Assembly (NCBI RefSeq): GCF_003945545.1
Contig: NZ_CP029617.1
Coordinates: 3,545,001-3,609,000, forward strand
Source: Streptomyces sp. WAC 01529
Lineage (GTDB): Bacteria > Actinomycetota > Actinomycetes > Streptomycetales > Streptomycetaceae
Length of the DNA stretch: 64,000 nucleotides
Direction: 5' to 3'
Below the pieces are notes generated by a model, which was not told the origin of the DNA, made no database searches, and saw nothing but the letters and a program-made list of their open reading frames with translations. The position numbers were made by a program, and so were the translations under genes. Numbering within the stretch: position 1 is the stretch's first letter; the number at the start of each line of letters is the position of its first letter. Shown here in pieces: positions 1 through 7,761 of the stretch.

Positions 1-2
1 CC

Positions 3-1133
3 GACCGCGACGAGCAGCCCCCGAGCGAGCGGGAGGCGGCGATGTCGCGGCTGCTCGACTTCTATCTGGCGTCGGCGGCGCGGGTGTACGCGATAGAGCG
101 GCCCGGCGACCGGACGGTGGACCACCTGGAGGTCACCGAGGACCTGGGCCAGGACTTCAGCGACGACACGAAGGCCCTCGACTGGCTCCACTCGGAGGCG
201 GCCTGCATCCTGGCCTGCGTCCAGCAGTCGCTCGGCCCGCACACCCTGCGCCGCGCCGTGGACCTGCTGCTGGCCTCCAAGGACCTGGCGGAGTCGGGCG
301 CCAGCTCGCTCCGTTACGAACTGGCGGCGTCGGCCGCCCGGGACGCGGCGGCCGCCCTGGGCGACGCGCACGCGGAGGGGCGGGCCCGGGTCACCCTGGC
401 CCAGGTGCACAACAACGCGGGCCGCTTCGAGGCCGCACGCCTTGAGGCCGAGCGCGCCACGGCCCTCGGCGAGCCCGCCGACGACCCGTGGACCAGCAGC
501 AACGCGCCCAACGAACTGGGTATCGCCGCGAACTGCCTGAACCGGCCCGTGGCCAGTGAGCGCTATCTGCTCCAGGCGATCGACGCCTTCCGCGCGGACG
601 GCAACCGGGCGGGCGAGGCCAGCGCCCTGTGCAACCTCTCCCGTGTCCTGGTCACCCTGGGGCGCACCGCCACGGCGATCGACCTCGTGCGCCGGGGCAT
701 CGCGATCTACGACGACCTCGGCCTCACCTTCCGCCTCGCCAACGCCCGGTACGCCCTGGGCATCGTCCTGAGCCACTCGGGGCGCCACACCGAGGCCATG
801 GACCAGCTGACCGAGGCGCTCGGCGTGTTCGTGGAGAACCGGCAGCGGCTGTGGGAGGGCACGACGCACTACCGCATGGCACAGGTCCACCTGCGGTCCG
901 GCCGCTCCACCCTGGCGGCGCAGCACGCGGAGCAGGCGCTCACCACGGGGTTCATCGGGGGCGACTGGATGCGGGCCAATGTGCTCACGCTCCTCGGCAA
1001 GTCCCTCGACAGCCTGGGCCAGCTCGACCGGGCGCGGGCGTGCTGGCGTGAGGCCCTCGCCATCCACGAGCGGACCGGCGCTCCCGAGACCGACGAGGTG
1101 CGCGGGCTGCTGCACCCTGTCGCGGCCGCGTGA
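3..1133 (+). CDS. afsR: AfsR, SARP-type global regulator, C-terminal part (5' end outside window)
   Basis: The reading frame is open from the first bases, so this is the 3' part of a longer gene. About 377 residues are present and consist of alpha-helical tetratricopeptide-like repeats (alternating A/L/G-rich helices, e.g. around ALGDAHAEGRARVTLAQVHN and later LANARYALGIVLSHSGRHTEA). The segment RLLDFYLASAA...DWLHSEAACI is typical of the junction between the NB-ARC ATPase and the TPR region of AfsR/SARP regulators. Identification as AfsR itself rests on context: the next gene is afsS and afsK lies at 12.8-15.2 kb. In S. coelicolor AfsR (about 990 aa) is phosphorylated by AfsK and activates afsS. 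The SARP DNA-binding and NB-ARC domains are not in the window. Confidence 0.85.
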   Translation, partial: DRDEQPPSEREAAMSRLLDFYLASAARVYAIERPGDRTVDHLEVTEDLGQDFSDDTKALDWLHSEAACILACVQQSLGPHTLRRAVDLLLASKDLAESGASSLRYELAASAARDAAAALGDAHAEGRARVTLAQVHNNAGRFEAARLEAERATALGEPADDPWTSSNAPNELGIAANCLNRPVASERYLLQAIDAFRADGNRAGEASALCNLSRVLVTLGRTATAIDLVRRGIAIYDDLGLTFRLANARYALGIVLSHSGRHTEAMDQLTEALGVFVENRQRLWEGTTHYRMAQVHLRSGRSTLAAQHAEQALTTGFIGGDWMRANVLTLLGKSLDSLGQLDRARACWREALAIHERTGAPETDEVRGLLHPVAAA

Positions 1134-1181
1134 CGAGCGCAGCGGCCGCGTAACAAGGGCAGTGGCCGCCTGACGAGGGCA
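1122..1181. repeat. Three 20-bp imperfect tandem repeats over the afsR stop codon
   Basis: Units start at 1122, 1142 and 1162 (GCGGCCGCGTGACGAGCGCA and two variants). The first unit contains the afsR stop codon, and the array ends just before the afsS promoter repeats. It looks like a local slippage duplication of the 3' end; a regulatory role is possible but unproven. Confidence 0.8.
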
Positions 1182-1189
1182 TTCGACGC

Positions 1190-1230
1190 GTTCATCGAAC
1201 GTTTATGAGCGACTGCCATTCTCAATACAT
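1190..1230 (+). promoter_or_regulatory. Probable afsS promoter with AfsR/PhoP-type direct repeats
   Basis: Two adjacent 11-nt direct repeats, GTTCATCGAAC (1190-1200) and GTTTATGAGCG (1201-1211), are followed by an AT-rich stretch CTCAATACAT (1221-1230) that could hold the -10. In S. coelicolor AfsR and PhoP compete for overlapping 11-nt direct repeats of the GTTCA type at the -35 region of the afsS promoter. The match in arrangement and position (about 170 nt before the afsS start) supports the same function here. The exact -10 and start site are inferred. Confidence 0.65.
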
Positions 1231-1377
1231 CGATCCGTCGCGTCGGGGGGCAGACGGGTCGCACTGGGCCTCACGGAATAGGGTGAGCGGCCCTGGAATG
1301 CCCGTTCGGCGGTCCTCGGGGGAGTTGCCGAGCGGGCGTTCGCCCCAGCGAACCGTAAAACCAACGGGAGGCCCACC

Positions 1378-1557
1378 ATGAGCGACGCGAAGAAGCGCCC
1401 GGACATCACGACCATGGGCGACAGCCACATGCCGGCCCCGCCCAAGGACGGCCAGCTCACCATCCAGGGTGACAGCCACATGCCGGCTCCGCCCAAGGAC
1501 GGCACGATCACCACGCAGGGCGACAGCCACATGCCCGCCCCGCCGAAGGACGCATAA
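1378..1557 (+). CDS. afsS: AfsS (AfsR2), small pleiotropic activator
   Basis: A 59-residue protein made almost wholly of three repeats of GDSHMPAPPKD, each preceded by T-(T/I)-(M/Q) (about residues 12-24, 29-41 and 46-58). The ATG follows a good RBS (GGGAGG, 1366-1371). AfsS proteins are about 60-aa repeat peptides with a T-x-x-D-x-H-M-P-x-P motif, often labelled 'sigma-like', encoded directly downstream of afsR. They stimulate antibiotic production under AfsR control by an unknown mechanism. There is no signal peptide, and only the N-terminal MSDAKKRPD is outside the repeats. A strong hairpin follows the gene. Confidence 0.92.
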   Translation: MSDAKKRPDITTMGDSHMPAPPKDGQLTIQGDSHMPAPPKDGTITTQGDSHMPAPPKDA

Positions 1558-1580
1558 AGACTTCATTCCCGACGGGGGTC

Positions 1581-1615
1581 GGCCGCGACGGCGCGGAGGG
1601 GAAGCCGTCGCGGCC
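1581..1615 (+). terminator. Intrinsic-type hairpin after afsS
   Basis: Perfect 12-bp stem GGCCGCGACGGC (1581-1592) with GCCGTCGCGGCC (1604-1615) and an 11-nt loop, 24 nt after the afsS stop. There is no T-tract, as usual for Streptomyces terminators. Confidence 0.7.
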
Positions 1616-1660
1616 GACGCATGTCCGGTCGGCGCGTGTCCGGCCGACGCATGTCCGGCC
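1616..1660. repeat. Three tandem 15-bp repeats downstream of the afsS terminator
   Basis: Units GACGCATGTCCGGTC (1616), GGCGCGTGTCCGGCC (1631) and GACGCATGTCCGGCC (1646) run head to tail directly after the hairpin. They do not encode part of a recognised gene. Confidence 0.75.
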
Positions 1661-1776
1661 AGAGCGAGTTCACGCCAATCGATGGCGCGTATCTTCCCGA
1701 TTCACCGAACATGTGTCTCCGCCGGGTATGAGCGTCACACCGCACCGTAGCTCTCGCGTCTCCCACAGGAGTTGAA

Positions 1777-1950
1777 ATGAACCGCACCAAGAAGGCGCTC
1801 GTCACCCTGGCCCTGGCGGTCGCCGCCGCGGGCGCCGCGGCGGGCCCTGCGGCCGCCGACGGCCACATGCCGGCCGCTCCCCAGGGCGCGGACCGCCCGG
1901 TGGTCACCCCGCTCGGCGACAGCCACATCCCGGCTCCCCCGCAGGGCTGA
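1777..1950 (+). CDS. Small exported protein carrying AfsS-like motifs
   Basis: A 57-residue ORF with an excellent RBS (AGGAG, 1767-1771; 5 nt before ATG). Residues 1-27 form a classic signal peptide: basic MNRTKK, a hydrophobic Ala/Val/Leu core, and A-x-A type cleavage near AAA-D. The predicted mature peptide of about 30 residues contains DGHMPAAPQG and, at the C-terminus, GDSHIPAPPQG. These are the same D-x-H-(M/I)-P-A-P signature as in AfsS, one gene upstream in the same direction. It therefore looks like a secreted paralogue or a derivative of AfsS. I know no characterised function. The 219-nt gap with a terminator suggests its own promoter. Confidence 0.8.
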   Translation: MNRTKKALVTLALAVAAAGAAAGPAAADGHMPAAPQGADRPVVTPLGDSHIPAPPQG

Positions 1951-2079
1951 TCAGGCGGCCATCCGCGCCACCAGGGCCCCCTTCACCGCCGTCACGAACG
2001 TCTCCCGCGTCTCTTCGGCCAGGAGCAGGTCGGCGGCGGTGGGGGCGTAGCGCCTCGCCCCCATGGGAGAGTCATGCAC

Positions 2080-2712
2080 ATGGCCAACTCCCCATACCGC
2101 GGCAGCCGCACCGCCTCCTCCGCCCTGCTCGTGGGCCTCTGCGTCCTGCCCCTCGCCGGCTGCGGCGACCAGCACGGGCGAACGGCCACCGGCACGGGCG
2201 CGCGTACGCCCGCCAGTACCGCCACCCCGGAGACGAGTACCACCGCCCCGCAGACGAGTGCCCCCGCCTCCCCCTACGTGGAGCCCGGAGTCGTCGACGG
2301 CGCCCCTCACCACGGTGAGAACAACGCCCACCGCCGCCCCGGCGGGCTGACCTCCGCCGACAAGAAGGCCGCGCAGGCCGAGGCCGCCCGGATCGAGCCC
2401 GTCCTGAAGCGGCTCTGGCGGCAGAAGAAGTGGGATCCGGACAGCGTGCGCACCGCGCTCACCGACAGGCTCGGGTACGAGGTCCGCGAGACGAGCGGCA
2501 AGGGTGAGTTGCTCGGCGGGGAGCTGGATGTGCGGGAGATGTACGAGCGGTACGAGAGCGGCGACGACGTCACGCCCGAGGGCGCGCTGATCGGGCTCTA
2601 CGTAGGGGAAGACGCCTGCGTGACCGCCTTCGTCCAGGAGTCCAACTACGAGGTCAGGGCCAACGGCCGCTTCATGGAGACCGGTTGCATCGAGCCACCC
2701 ACCGGCCACTGA
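2080..2712 (+). CDS. Putative lipoprotein of unknown function
   Basis: About 210 residues. An N-terminal signal with a lipobox (LAGC, Cys near residue 28) is followed by a low-complexity Thr/Pro/Ser linker. A soluble domain from about residue 75 starts with SADKKAAQAEAARIEPVLKR and ends with a Cys-containing segment (YVGEDACVTAFV). The protein would be anchored to the outer face of the membrane. Two in-frame ATGs occur (2074 and 2080). The second is preferred because the GGGAGAG at about 2065-2071 is properly spaced from it. I do not recognise the domain; similar lipoproteins are common in Streptomyces. Confidence 0.75.
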   Translation: MANSPYRGSRTASSALLVGLCVLPLAGCGDQHGRTATGTGARTPASTATPETSTTAPQTSAPASPYVEPGVVDGAPHHGENNAHRRPGGLTSADKKAAQAEAARIEPVLKRLWRQKKWDPDSVRTALTDRLGYEVRETSGKGELLGGELDVREMYERYESGDDVTPEGALIGLYVGEDACVTAFVQESNYEVRANGRFMETGCIEPPTGH

Positions 2713-2795
2713 GCCCGCCCGGGCCCGCCCCGATCGGGCCGCTCCACCCCGAAACTCCGTGGACAACACGGCCCCCGGCGCGGAGAGTGCCGCCC

Positions 2796-3191
2796 ATGAC
2801 CTCCCGTGTGCGCCACCTCACGTTCGATTCCCACGACGCCTACCGGCAGGGCACCTTCTGGGCCGAGGTCCTCGGCGGCTCGATCGCCGACGATGACTTC
2901 CCCGGAGATCCCGAGGCCCTGGTCACGGCGGAGGGCATCACCCTCCTCTTCGTGACCGTGCCCGACGCGAAGACGGTCAAGAACCGGCTGCACGTCGACC
3001 TCCAGCCCCAGGACCGCACCCGCGACGAGGAGGTCGAGCGCATCCTCGCGCTCGGCGCGAAGCTCGTCGACGACCAGCGCAGGCCCACCGGCCGCGGCTG
3101 GGCCGTCCTGGCCGACCCCGAGGGCAACGAGTTCTGCGTGGAGTGCGGCGAGGCGGAGCGGGCGGCCCTCATCGCCGCCGAGACCGCGTAG
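2796..3191 (+). CDS. VOC (glyoxalase-like) family protein
   Basis: 131 residues forming one VOC module. It has an N-terminal beta-strand with HLTFDSHDAYRQGTFWAEVLGG, a central LHVDLQP strand, and the C-terminal WAVLADPEGNEFCVE typical of the glyoxalase/bleomycin-resistance fold. His and Glu residues at these three places could bind a metal. The ATG follows a GGAGAG-type RBS at about 2782. The substrate cannot be deduced. It lies 84 nt after the lipoprotein gene and converges with the methyltransferase. Confidence 0.8.
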   Translation: MTSRVRHLTFDSHDAYRQGTFWAEVLGGSIADDDFPGDPEALVTAEGITLLFVTVPDAKTVKNRLHVDLQPQDRTRDEEVERILALGAKLVDDQRRPTGRGWAVLADPEGNEFCVECGEAERAALIAAETA

Positions 3192-3218
3192 GCCCGATGC
3201 GTCGCCCGCCCGGCGGAC

Positions 3219-3962
3219 TCATCGCGTGTAGCGCGCCACGGTGTATGCCACCGGACCAGCGAACCCCGCCCCAGGGCCGTCCACCATCTCCACGATGTCG
3301 AACCCGGCCGCCGTCGCGTAATGCTCCAGCTCACGGGGGAACAGGACGCGCCGTCGGATCACGTCGCGCGCTTGCTCCCCGGATGCGAGCACCCATTGGC
3401 GGTGCATGGTGTTGATCTGCGTGCGCAAGTCCCACTCGTAGCGAATGGTGACGGACGCCGGGCCCTCCGGTGTGTCCACCGTGGACCGCGTCGGCCCGGT
3501 CCGCGTGATCGGCCACACCGGCGAGCAGACGACGAGGATTCCCCCGGCTCGCGCATGTGCGGCGAACGTCGAGAACACTCGCCCGATGCCGGGGTTGTCG
3601 TGCACGTAGGCGAGGGAGTTCCCGAGACAGGTCACGGCGTCCACCCGCTTGCGGAGCCGGACCGTGCGCATGTCACCCACGCGGAGGTCCAGCCCCGGAC
3701 GCACCCGCCGGGCGTACTCCACCATGCCGGGTTGTAGATCGACTCCGATGCAGTCGTAATGCCGGGCCAGAATCTCGACGTCCCGTCCCGTCCCGCACCC
3801 GAAATCCACCAGGGTGCTCGCACCGGAGAGGTGTCGTTCGATCAGCGCCCGGCACGTCTCCGCGCTGCCCGTGTCGGCCTGTACGGCGTCATATAGCTCA
3901 GGTCGCCGATAGAAGACGTTCGTCCCTTCCATGCGCCCAACTTCCTTGTCAGACCACGTCAT
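3219..3962 (-). CDS. Class I SAM-dependent methyltransferase
   Basis: 247 residues. Motif I is LVDFGCGTGRD (about residues 51-61), followed by the acidic ribose-binding loop GVDLQPGMVEYAR, a VGDMRTVRL strand and VTCLGNSLAYV. The last resembles the CLGNS motif of glycine/sarcosine-type N-methyltransferases. The ATG (3962-3960) overlaps the restored stop of the upstream ligase as ATGA, which fixes the start and implies translational coupling. Codon usage is clearly less G/C-biased at third positions than in flanking genes, suggesting acquisition. It is the last gene of the cassette that begins at 6254. It probably methylates the product or substrate of the ligase; that is inference. Confidence 0.85.
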   Translation of the reverse strand: MTWSDKEVGRMEGTNVFYRRPELYDAVQADTGSAETCRALIERHLSGASTLVDFGCGTGRDVEILARHYDCIGVDLQPGMVEYARRVRPGLDLRVGDMRTVRLRKRVDAVTCLGNSLAYVHDNPGIGRVFSTFAAHARAGGILVVCSPVWPITRTGPTRSTVDTPEGPASVTIRYEWDLRTQINTMHRQWVLASGEQARDVIRRRVLFPRELEHYATAAGFDIVEMVDGPGAGFAGPVAYTVARYTR

Positions 3963-5426
3963 GACAGTGTCCGCAAGCCGACCTCCAAGGCGAGCACGTC
4001 ACACAACAGGTCGGGGACAACGGGTGCACCGTCGGCGCGTTCTCGGGCGTGCGCGAGAGCCTTCGGGTCAACGTAGCCGAGATCGACCAGCAACGACTCC
4101 CGCACCATGTCGTCCAGCGCGGGCAACCCGAAGGAACGCAGGCCCGCTTCCATGACAGCCAGAAAGTTCTCCGGTTCGGCCGGCGAGACGACCGAGGCGG
4201 GTAGTCCGGCACGGCAGACGTGTACGGAACATGGCTTTGCGGCGCTTGTGCTCGTGCGGGAGCTGTTCCATGAACCGCGTGATCCGGGGATGGACGAGCG
4301 GGGACACGGGCCAGATGCCTCGTCGCAAGTATCCGGGGTTGTGCATCCCGAAGCCCATGAGGCTCGGAAGCGGCAGTAGGGGCATGGGGGCCAGCGCTTC
4401 GTCGACATCCCCGAGCGCTTCCACGGAACGGTTTCCGAGCCACGGGACCGAGGGGCCTTGTGGCAAGCAGGTCTCCGTGCGTGAGTGATGCGCGTTGATC
4501 TCGTCCCCACCGGTCCCGGTGAAGATCACTTCACACCGCCGTGCGGCCGCCTGCTCGCGCAGTACGTCGAACGCCTCTTGATAGAACGCCCCGGCGGGGT
4601 CGTGCGGCTGACACAGCGCGCGGACACCGCCGGGCACGAACGGTGGATGGCGCAGTGCGGGAATCGCCGTGTCCCGAAACCCGCAGCGTTCCACCAGGGC
4701 GAGGCGTCTGTCGCGCTGTGCCGCCCCGACGCGTCCGCCGACGAGAAGGCCAAAGCTGTGCACACGGGTGAAGCCGTGCGCGTGCACTGAGAGCGCCACG
4801 TTGGCCGAGTCGGCTCCGCCGGACAGCTCCACCCCGACGCGACCGGTCGGAACGGGCGCACCACCGACCACTTGAGTCAGGAGCCTGTCGAACATGTCCA
4901 CCGGATCCACGCCGGAGCGCAACGTGCGGGGGCGCAACACATGCTCGGCGGGCTCTGGATAGTGCAGGGAGAGCCCGGCGGCGTCGAAAACGGCGGTGGC
5001 GCGTTCGGTGAGCCGGTAGACCCCTTCGAACAGCGTGTCCGCTGTGTACCTGTGCTGCCGCGTCAGAGTTCGCGCGACCACCCGGGGAATGAGTCGGTCC
5101 GTACGCAAGTACGGGCGGAGATCCACGAGGTCCCATGATCCGTACAGCACGTCCTCGACAGCGACGAGGTAGACCGGGGCCGTGCCGTACAGTCCGGCGG
5201 ACAGCTGGACCTCGCCGGGGCGCATGTGGAGAGAGACGTAGTCCGGCTCGTCCTCCTTGTCCTCTCGGACGAGCAGGTGCGCGGCGGGCGGTCGATCGTT
5301 GAAGACAGTGCTGAGGGCGGCCACGTTCACTGGCTTGATCCAACTGGCGCCGGTGGACCATGTGCCGCCGAGACGCACCCACTTCGGGTCACGGAGGTCT
5401 CGCAGGTGGAGACAGAGTGAGATCAC
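3959..5426 (-). pseudogene. Asparagine-synthetase-like ATP-dependent ligase, frameshifted near the 3' end
   Basis: The main frame runs from 5426 (GTG, with AGGAG seven nt upstream overlapping the preceding stop). It holds an inactive glutaminase-like N-domain (no Cys at position 2) and an asparagine-synthase domain with the PP-loop SGGADS (about residues 202-207) and FTGTGGDE. At about 4212-4217 the frame breaks: after KAMFRTRL the expected continuation (AGLPASVVSPAEPENF...) is found one frame over and runs to a stop at 3961-3959. That stop makes an ATGA overlap with the methyltransferase. Left alone, the first frame continues to 4068 with unrelated residues. One extra base (or two missing) explains it. 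Lack of Cys2 resembles lasso cyclases and beta-lactam synthetases, which form amide bonds without glutamine. It may be a true mutation, programmed frameshifting or a sequencing error. Confidence 0.8.
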
Positions 5427-5437
5427 TTGCCAACTCC

Positions 5438-5977
5438 TCACGTCGAACGGCGGGGCGAGGCCCTGTCGGCCCCGCCCCGCCGCTCATCGGAACCGGTGAC
5501 GGTGCTGTTGCTTCGCGGCGGATGCCGTGAAGTGGTCCCGTCCGGCTGCCGCTCTTTCGACAGGCGGAGCAGCCGGACGGGGGCTTGTGGTGTGCCTTCC
5601 TCCCGGGGAAAAGGGGGGCTGGGGGCCGCCACGGGGCGGGCGGTGAGCACGTACCAGCAGTCGTCGTCACGGGTGCGGAACTCGTATGCGCAGCCCGCCG
5701 CGAGCTGTCGTAGCGCGTCGCCCTGGCGCTCGGCGTCCCGAGCCCAACCGCGCAGATCCGCTGGAGCGTCGGGCGCCCTCTGCGTGACCGGCTGCAAGGC
5801 TCCGGGCGGCAGCCACTCGGCACACGGGCTCGGGTCCAGGGCGTCCGCGAACCGGAGAGCCTGAGCGCGGAGCCACCGAAGGGCGAGCCGACGAGTCACG
5901 GCGAACGAGCCGCCGAGGCAGACGGCCCTCGTCTCATCGCCCGCGAACACGACGGCGACATACGGACCCCGCGTCAT
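5438..5977 (-). CDS. Conserved hypothetical protein of the regulator/ligase cassette
   Basis: About 179 residues. The ordered part (about 1-115) begins MTRGPYVAVVFAGDETRAVCLGG and contains ALRWLRAQALRFADALDP and a WYVLTARP strand. The C-terminal third is basic and disordered. The start at 5977 has GGGGAG nine nt upstream; a longer start at 6034 would overlap the previous stop. Its stop lies within the RBS of the ligase gene, so the two are probably co-translated. I recall similar proteins next to HTH/TPR regulators in other streptomycetes, but know no function. Confidence 0.65.
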   Translation of the reverse strand: MTRGPYVAVVFAGDETRAVCLGGSFAVTRRLALRWLRAQALRFADALDPSPCAEWLPPGALQPVTQRAPDAPADLRGWARDAERQGDALRQLAAGCAYEFRTRDDDCWYVLTARPVAAPSPPFPREEGTPQAPVRLLRLSKERQPDGTTSRHPPRSNSTVTGSDERRGGADRASPRRST

Positions 5978-6023
5978 GGGGCGCGCTCCCCGTCCAGGCG
6001 GACCAGGGCGCGCCTCCGCGCGT

Positions 6024-6254
6024 TCACAGCACATCTCCCCGGCTCCGGGCGTTCGCTCGGGCGGTCTGGGCGCTCAGCCGCTCTGTGGGTTCCGCAGGGC
6101 GCACATGTTGGGGCTCCGCCTCCCACTCGGTCCCACCGGAGAGCGGGCGCAGTGACCAATACGGACCGGCGACCCCGCGGAACTCTCCGACGCGGCCACG
6201 GGTCGTGTCCATCATCAGCGCGCCTACGGAGGGCGCCACCGGCTCTGCGCTCAC
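6024..6254 (-). CDS. Small conserved protein, first gene of the cassette
   Basis: 76 residues from a GTG at 6254 with GGGAG just upstream. The conserved-looking core is MDTTRGRVGEFRGVAGPYWS followed by LRPLSGGTEWEAEPQHVRP, a pattern of short beta-strands rather than a RiPP leader/core. It is transcribed divergently from the HTH/TPR regulator and runs ahead of the 179-aa protein, the ligase and the methyltransferase. Function unknown; I know the type from other Streptomyces regulator-linked loci. Confidence 0.7.
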   Translation of the reverse strand: MSAEPVAPSVGALMMDTTRGRVGEFRGVAGPYWSLRPLSGGTEWEAEPQHVRPAEPTERLSAQTARANARSRGDVL

Positions 6255-6384
6255 GCTCCCATCCCCTTTCCCTACGTTCCCGACTGCTCGCTCTAGGCAA
6301 CCGCTCGATCACTCTCAGCGGTACTGTGGGGAAGACGGCAGGAGTTAAGAGCGTTAAGCGGACAGAGCGCGGGAGTTGGGGCCA
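6255..6384. promoter_or_regulatory. Divergent promoter region with a GTTAAG direct repeat
   Basis: This 130-nt gap separates the minus-strand cassette from the plus-strand regulator. It is noticeably richer in A/T. It contains GTTAAG twice (6344-6349 and 6353-6358) at 9-nt spacing and an upstream ATCACTCTCAGCGGTACTGT segment. The repeat sits about 30 nt before the regulator start and could be its own binding site. Confidence 0.4.
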
Positions 6385-7728
6385 GTGACGTCACGACAGC
6401 CGAACTCCGGGCTTGAGCGGCTGTACCGCGAGAGCGGGTGGACCCTGCGGCAGTTCGCCCAAGAGGTCAACCGCATCGGGACCGAGCGCGGCACTCCCCT
6501 GAAGTACCAACAGCCCTCAGTGCATCAGTGGTTGAGCGGCCATCTGCCGAAGGAGACCGTCCGGCCACTGATCCTCGAAGCGCTCGCCCGGCGGCTGCTG
6601 CGACCCATCACGCACACCGAGGCAGGATTCCCAGCGCCCCCGGAAGAGTCGAACAGTCACCCGACTACCGTGGAAGGGCTGATCGACCTCGGGAGGCAGG
6701 ACATGGATCCGTCACGCCGAAGCGTCCTGAGCGCCGGGCTGTTCTCCGTCGCGCTCACCGTCCCCGGCTGGCCGGACGTCGTGGGCCGCATGGAAGCGGT
6801 CCAGTCCGGAAAGACCCGGCGCATAGGAATGGCCGAAGTGGACATGGTCAGCGCCATGACGGAGCGCGTGTCCGAGCTGGACGACCAATTCGGCGGTCGG
6901 CACGCTCGGCCGCTGGCAGCGGCGTTCCTCGTCAATACGGTCGCCCCTTACCTTCGAGCCGATGCCCCGGAGGAGGTCCGCAAGGCGATGATGTCGGCGG
7001 CCTCCGACCTCTGCTACCTCACCGGATACATGGCTGTGGACGAAGGCATTCACGGTCTGGCGCAGCAGTATTACTTGAAGGCGCTGGAACTGGCGGGGGC
7101 CTCGGAGGACCATCTCACCTACTGCACCACACTGCGGGGAATGAGCGTCCAGGCCGTCGACCTGCGGCACGGGAAGGCGGCGATGCGGCTCGCTGACGCC
7201 GCCGCCTCCGCCTCGCCGCAGGCCGGCCCTCGCATGCGGGCGTTCCTCGCCGGTCAGCAGGCGCATGCCGCCGCGCAGCTCGGGGACCGGCGGTCCGCTC
7301 TCACCTACTTGCGGGAGGCCGAAGCGGCCATGGACAAGGCGGAGTCGCGCGGCAAGGTGTTCGGCTCGTACGATCCCGCCTCGCTCAACTACCACACCAG
7401 CCAGGTCCGCTTCGAGCTGGGCGACGTGCACGGGGCCGTCGCGGCCATGCAGGAGTCGGACCGGCTCCGGTACAGCGTCTACCGACGCACGCGCGTCAAG
7501 GAACGAGCGATCCTCGCCGAGCGGCAACTGTCCGTGGGGCATCTCGAAGCCGCGTGCCGGACATGGGGGCTCGCGCTGGACGATTACCCCCTCGTCAACT
7601 CGGCCCGTATCGACAAGCGCATGACGGACATGTTCCAGCTGATTCGACCGCACCTCCGCAACCACGAGGCCCAGGCCCTGTACGAGCGGGCCCGCACGGT
7701 CGTGCGCCCCGGGCTGATCCCGACGTAA
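6385..7728 (+). CDS. HTH/TPR transcriptional regulator of the cassette
   Basis: 447 residues from GTG 6385 (RBS GGGAG at 6371-6375). The N-terminus carries an XRE-like helix-turn-helix (about residues 5-60: RLYRESGWTLRQFAQEVNRI then QPSVHQWLSGHLPKE). A linker with RRSVLSAG follows, then a long all-helical TPR-like region (about 130-440, e.g. LCYLTGYMAVDEGIHGLAQQYYLKAL). The architecture is that of the NsdA-like regulators that are numerous in Streptomyces. It is divergent from the ligase/methyltransferase cassette and probably controls it. The TPR part may sense a small ligand or peptide; that is inference. Confidence 0.8.
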   Translation: MTSRQPNSGLERLYRESGWTLRQFAQEVNRIGTERGTPLKYQQPSVHQWLSGHLPKETVRPLILEALARRLLRPITHTEAGFPAPPEESNSHPTTVEGLIDLGRQDMDPSRRSVLSAGLFSVALTVPGWPDVVGRMEAVQSGKTRRIGMAEVDMVSAMTERVSELDDQFGGRHARPLAAAFLVNTVAPYLRADAPEEVRKAMMSAASDLCYLTGYMAVDEGIHGLAQQYYLKALELAGASEDHLTYCTTLRGMSVQAVDLRHGKAAMRLADAAASASPQAGPRMRAFLAGQQAHAAAQLGDRRSALTYLREAEAAMDKAESRGKVFGSYDPASLNYHTSQVRFELGDVHGAVAAMQESDRLRYSVYRRTRVKERAILAERQLSVGHLEAACRTWGLALDDYPLVNSARIDKRMTDMFQLIRPHLRNHEAQALYERARTVVRPGLIPT

Positions 7729-7761
7729 CCAAAGCCCCCAGCCCCCGCACCCCGCGCCCCC

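Noticed and set aside
1951..2064. Minus-strand ORF of 37 codons (MGARRYAPTAADLLLAEETR...) with good third-position G/C.
   Set aside because: No RBS, very short, and its longer form simply shadows the lipoprotein gene. It could be a gene remnant, but nothing supports expression.
2074..2769. 272-codon minus-strand frame opposite the lipoprotein gene.
   Set aside because: Low-complexity Gly/Arg-rich translation, an antisense shadow of a clear plus-strand gene with lipobox and RBS.
6024..6254. The 76-aa protein as a RiPP precursor for the adjacent ligase.
   Set aside because: The conserved-looking core is in the middle with beta-strand character, there is no leader/core pattern, and no leader peptidase or RRE gene is nearby.
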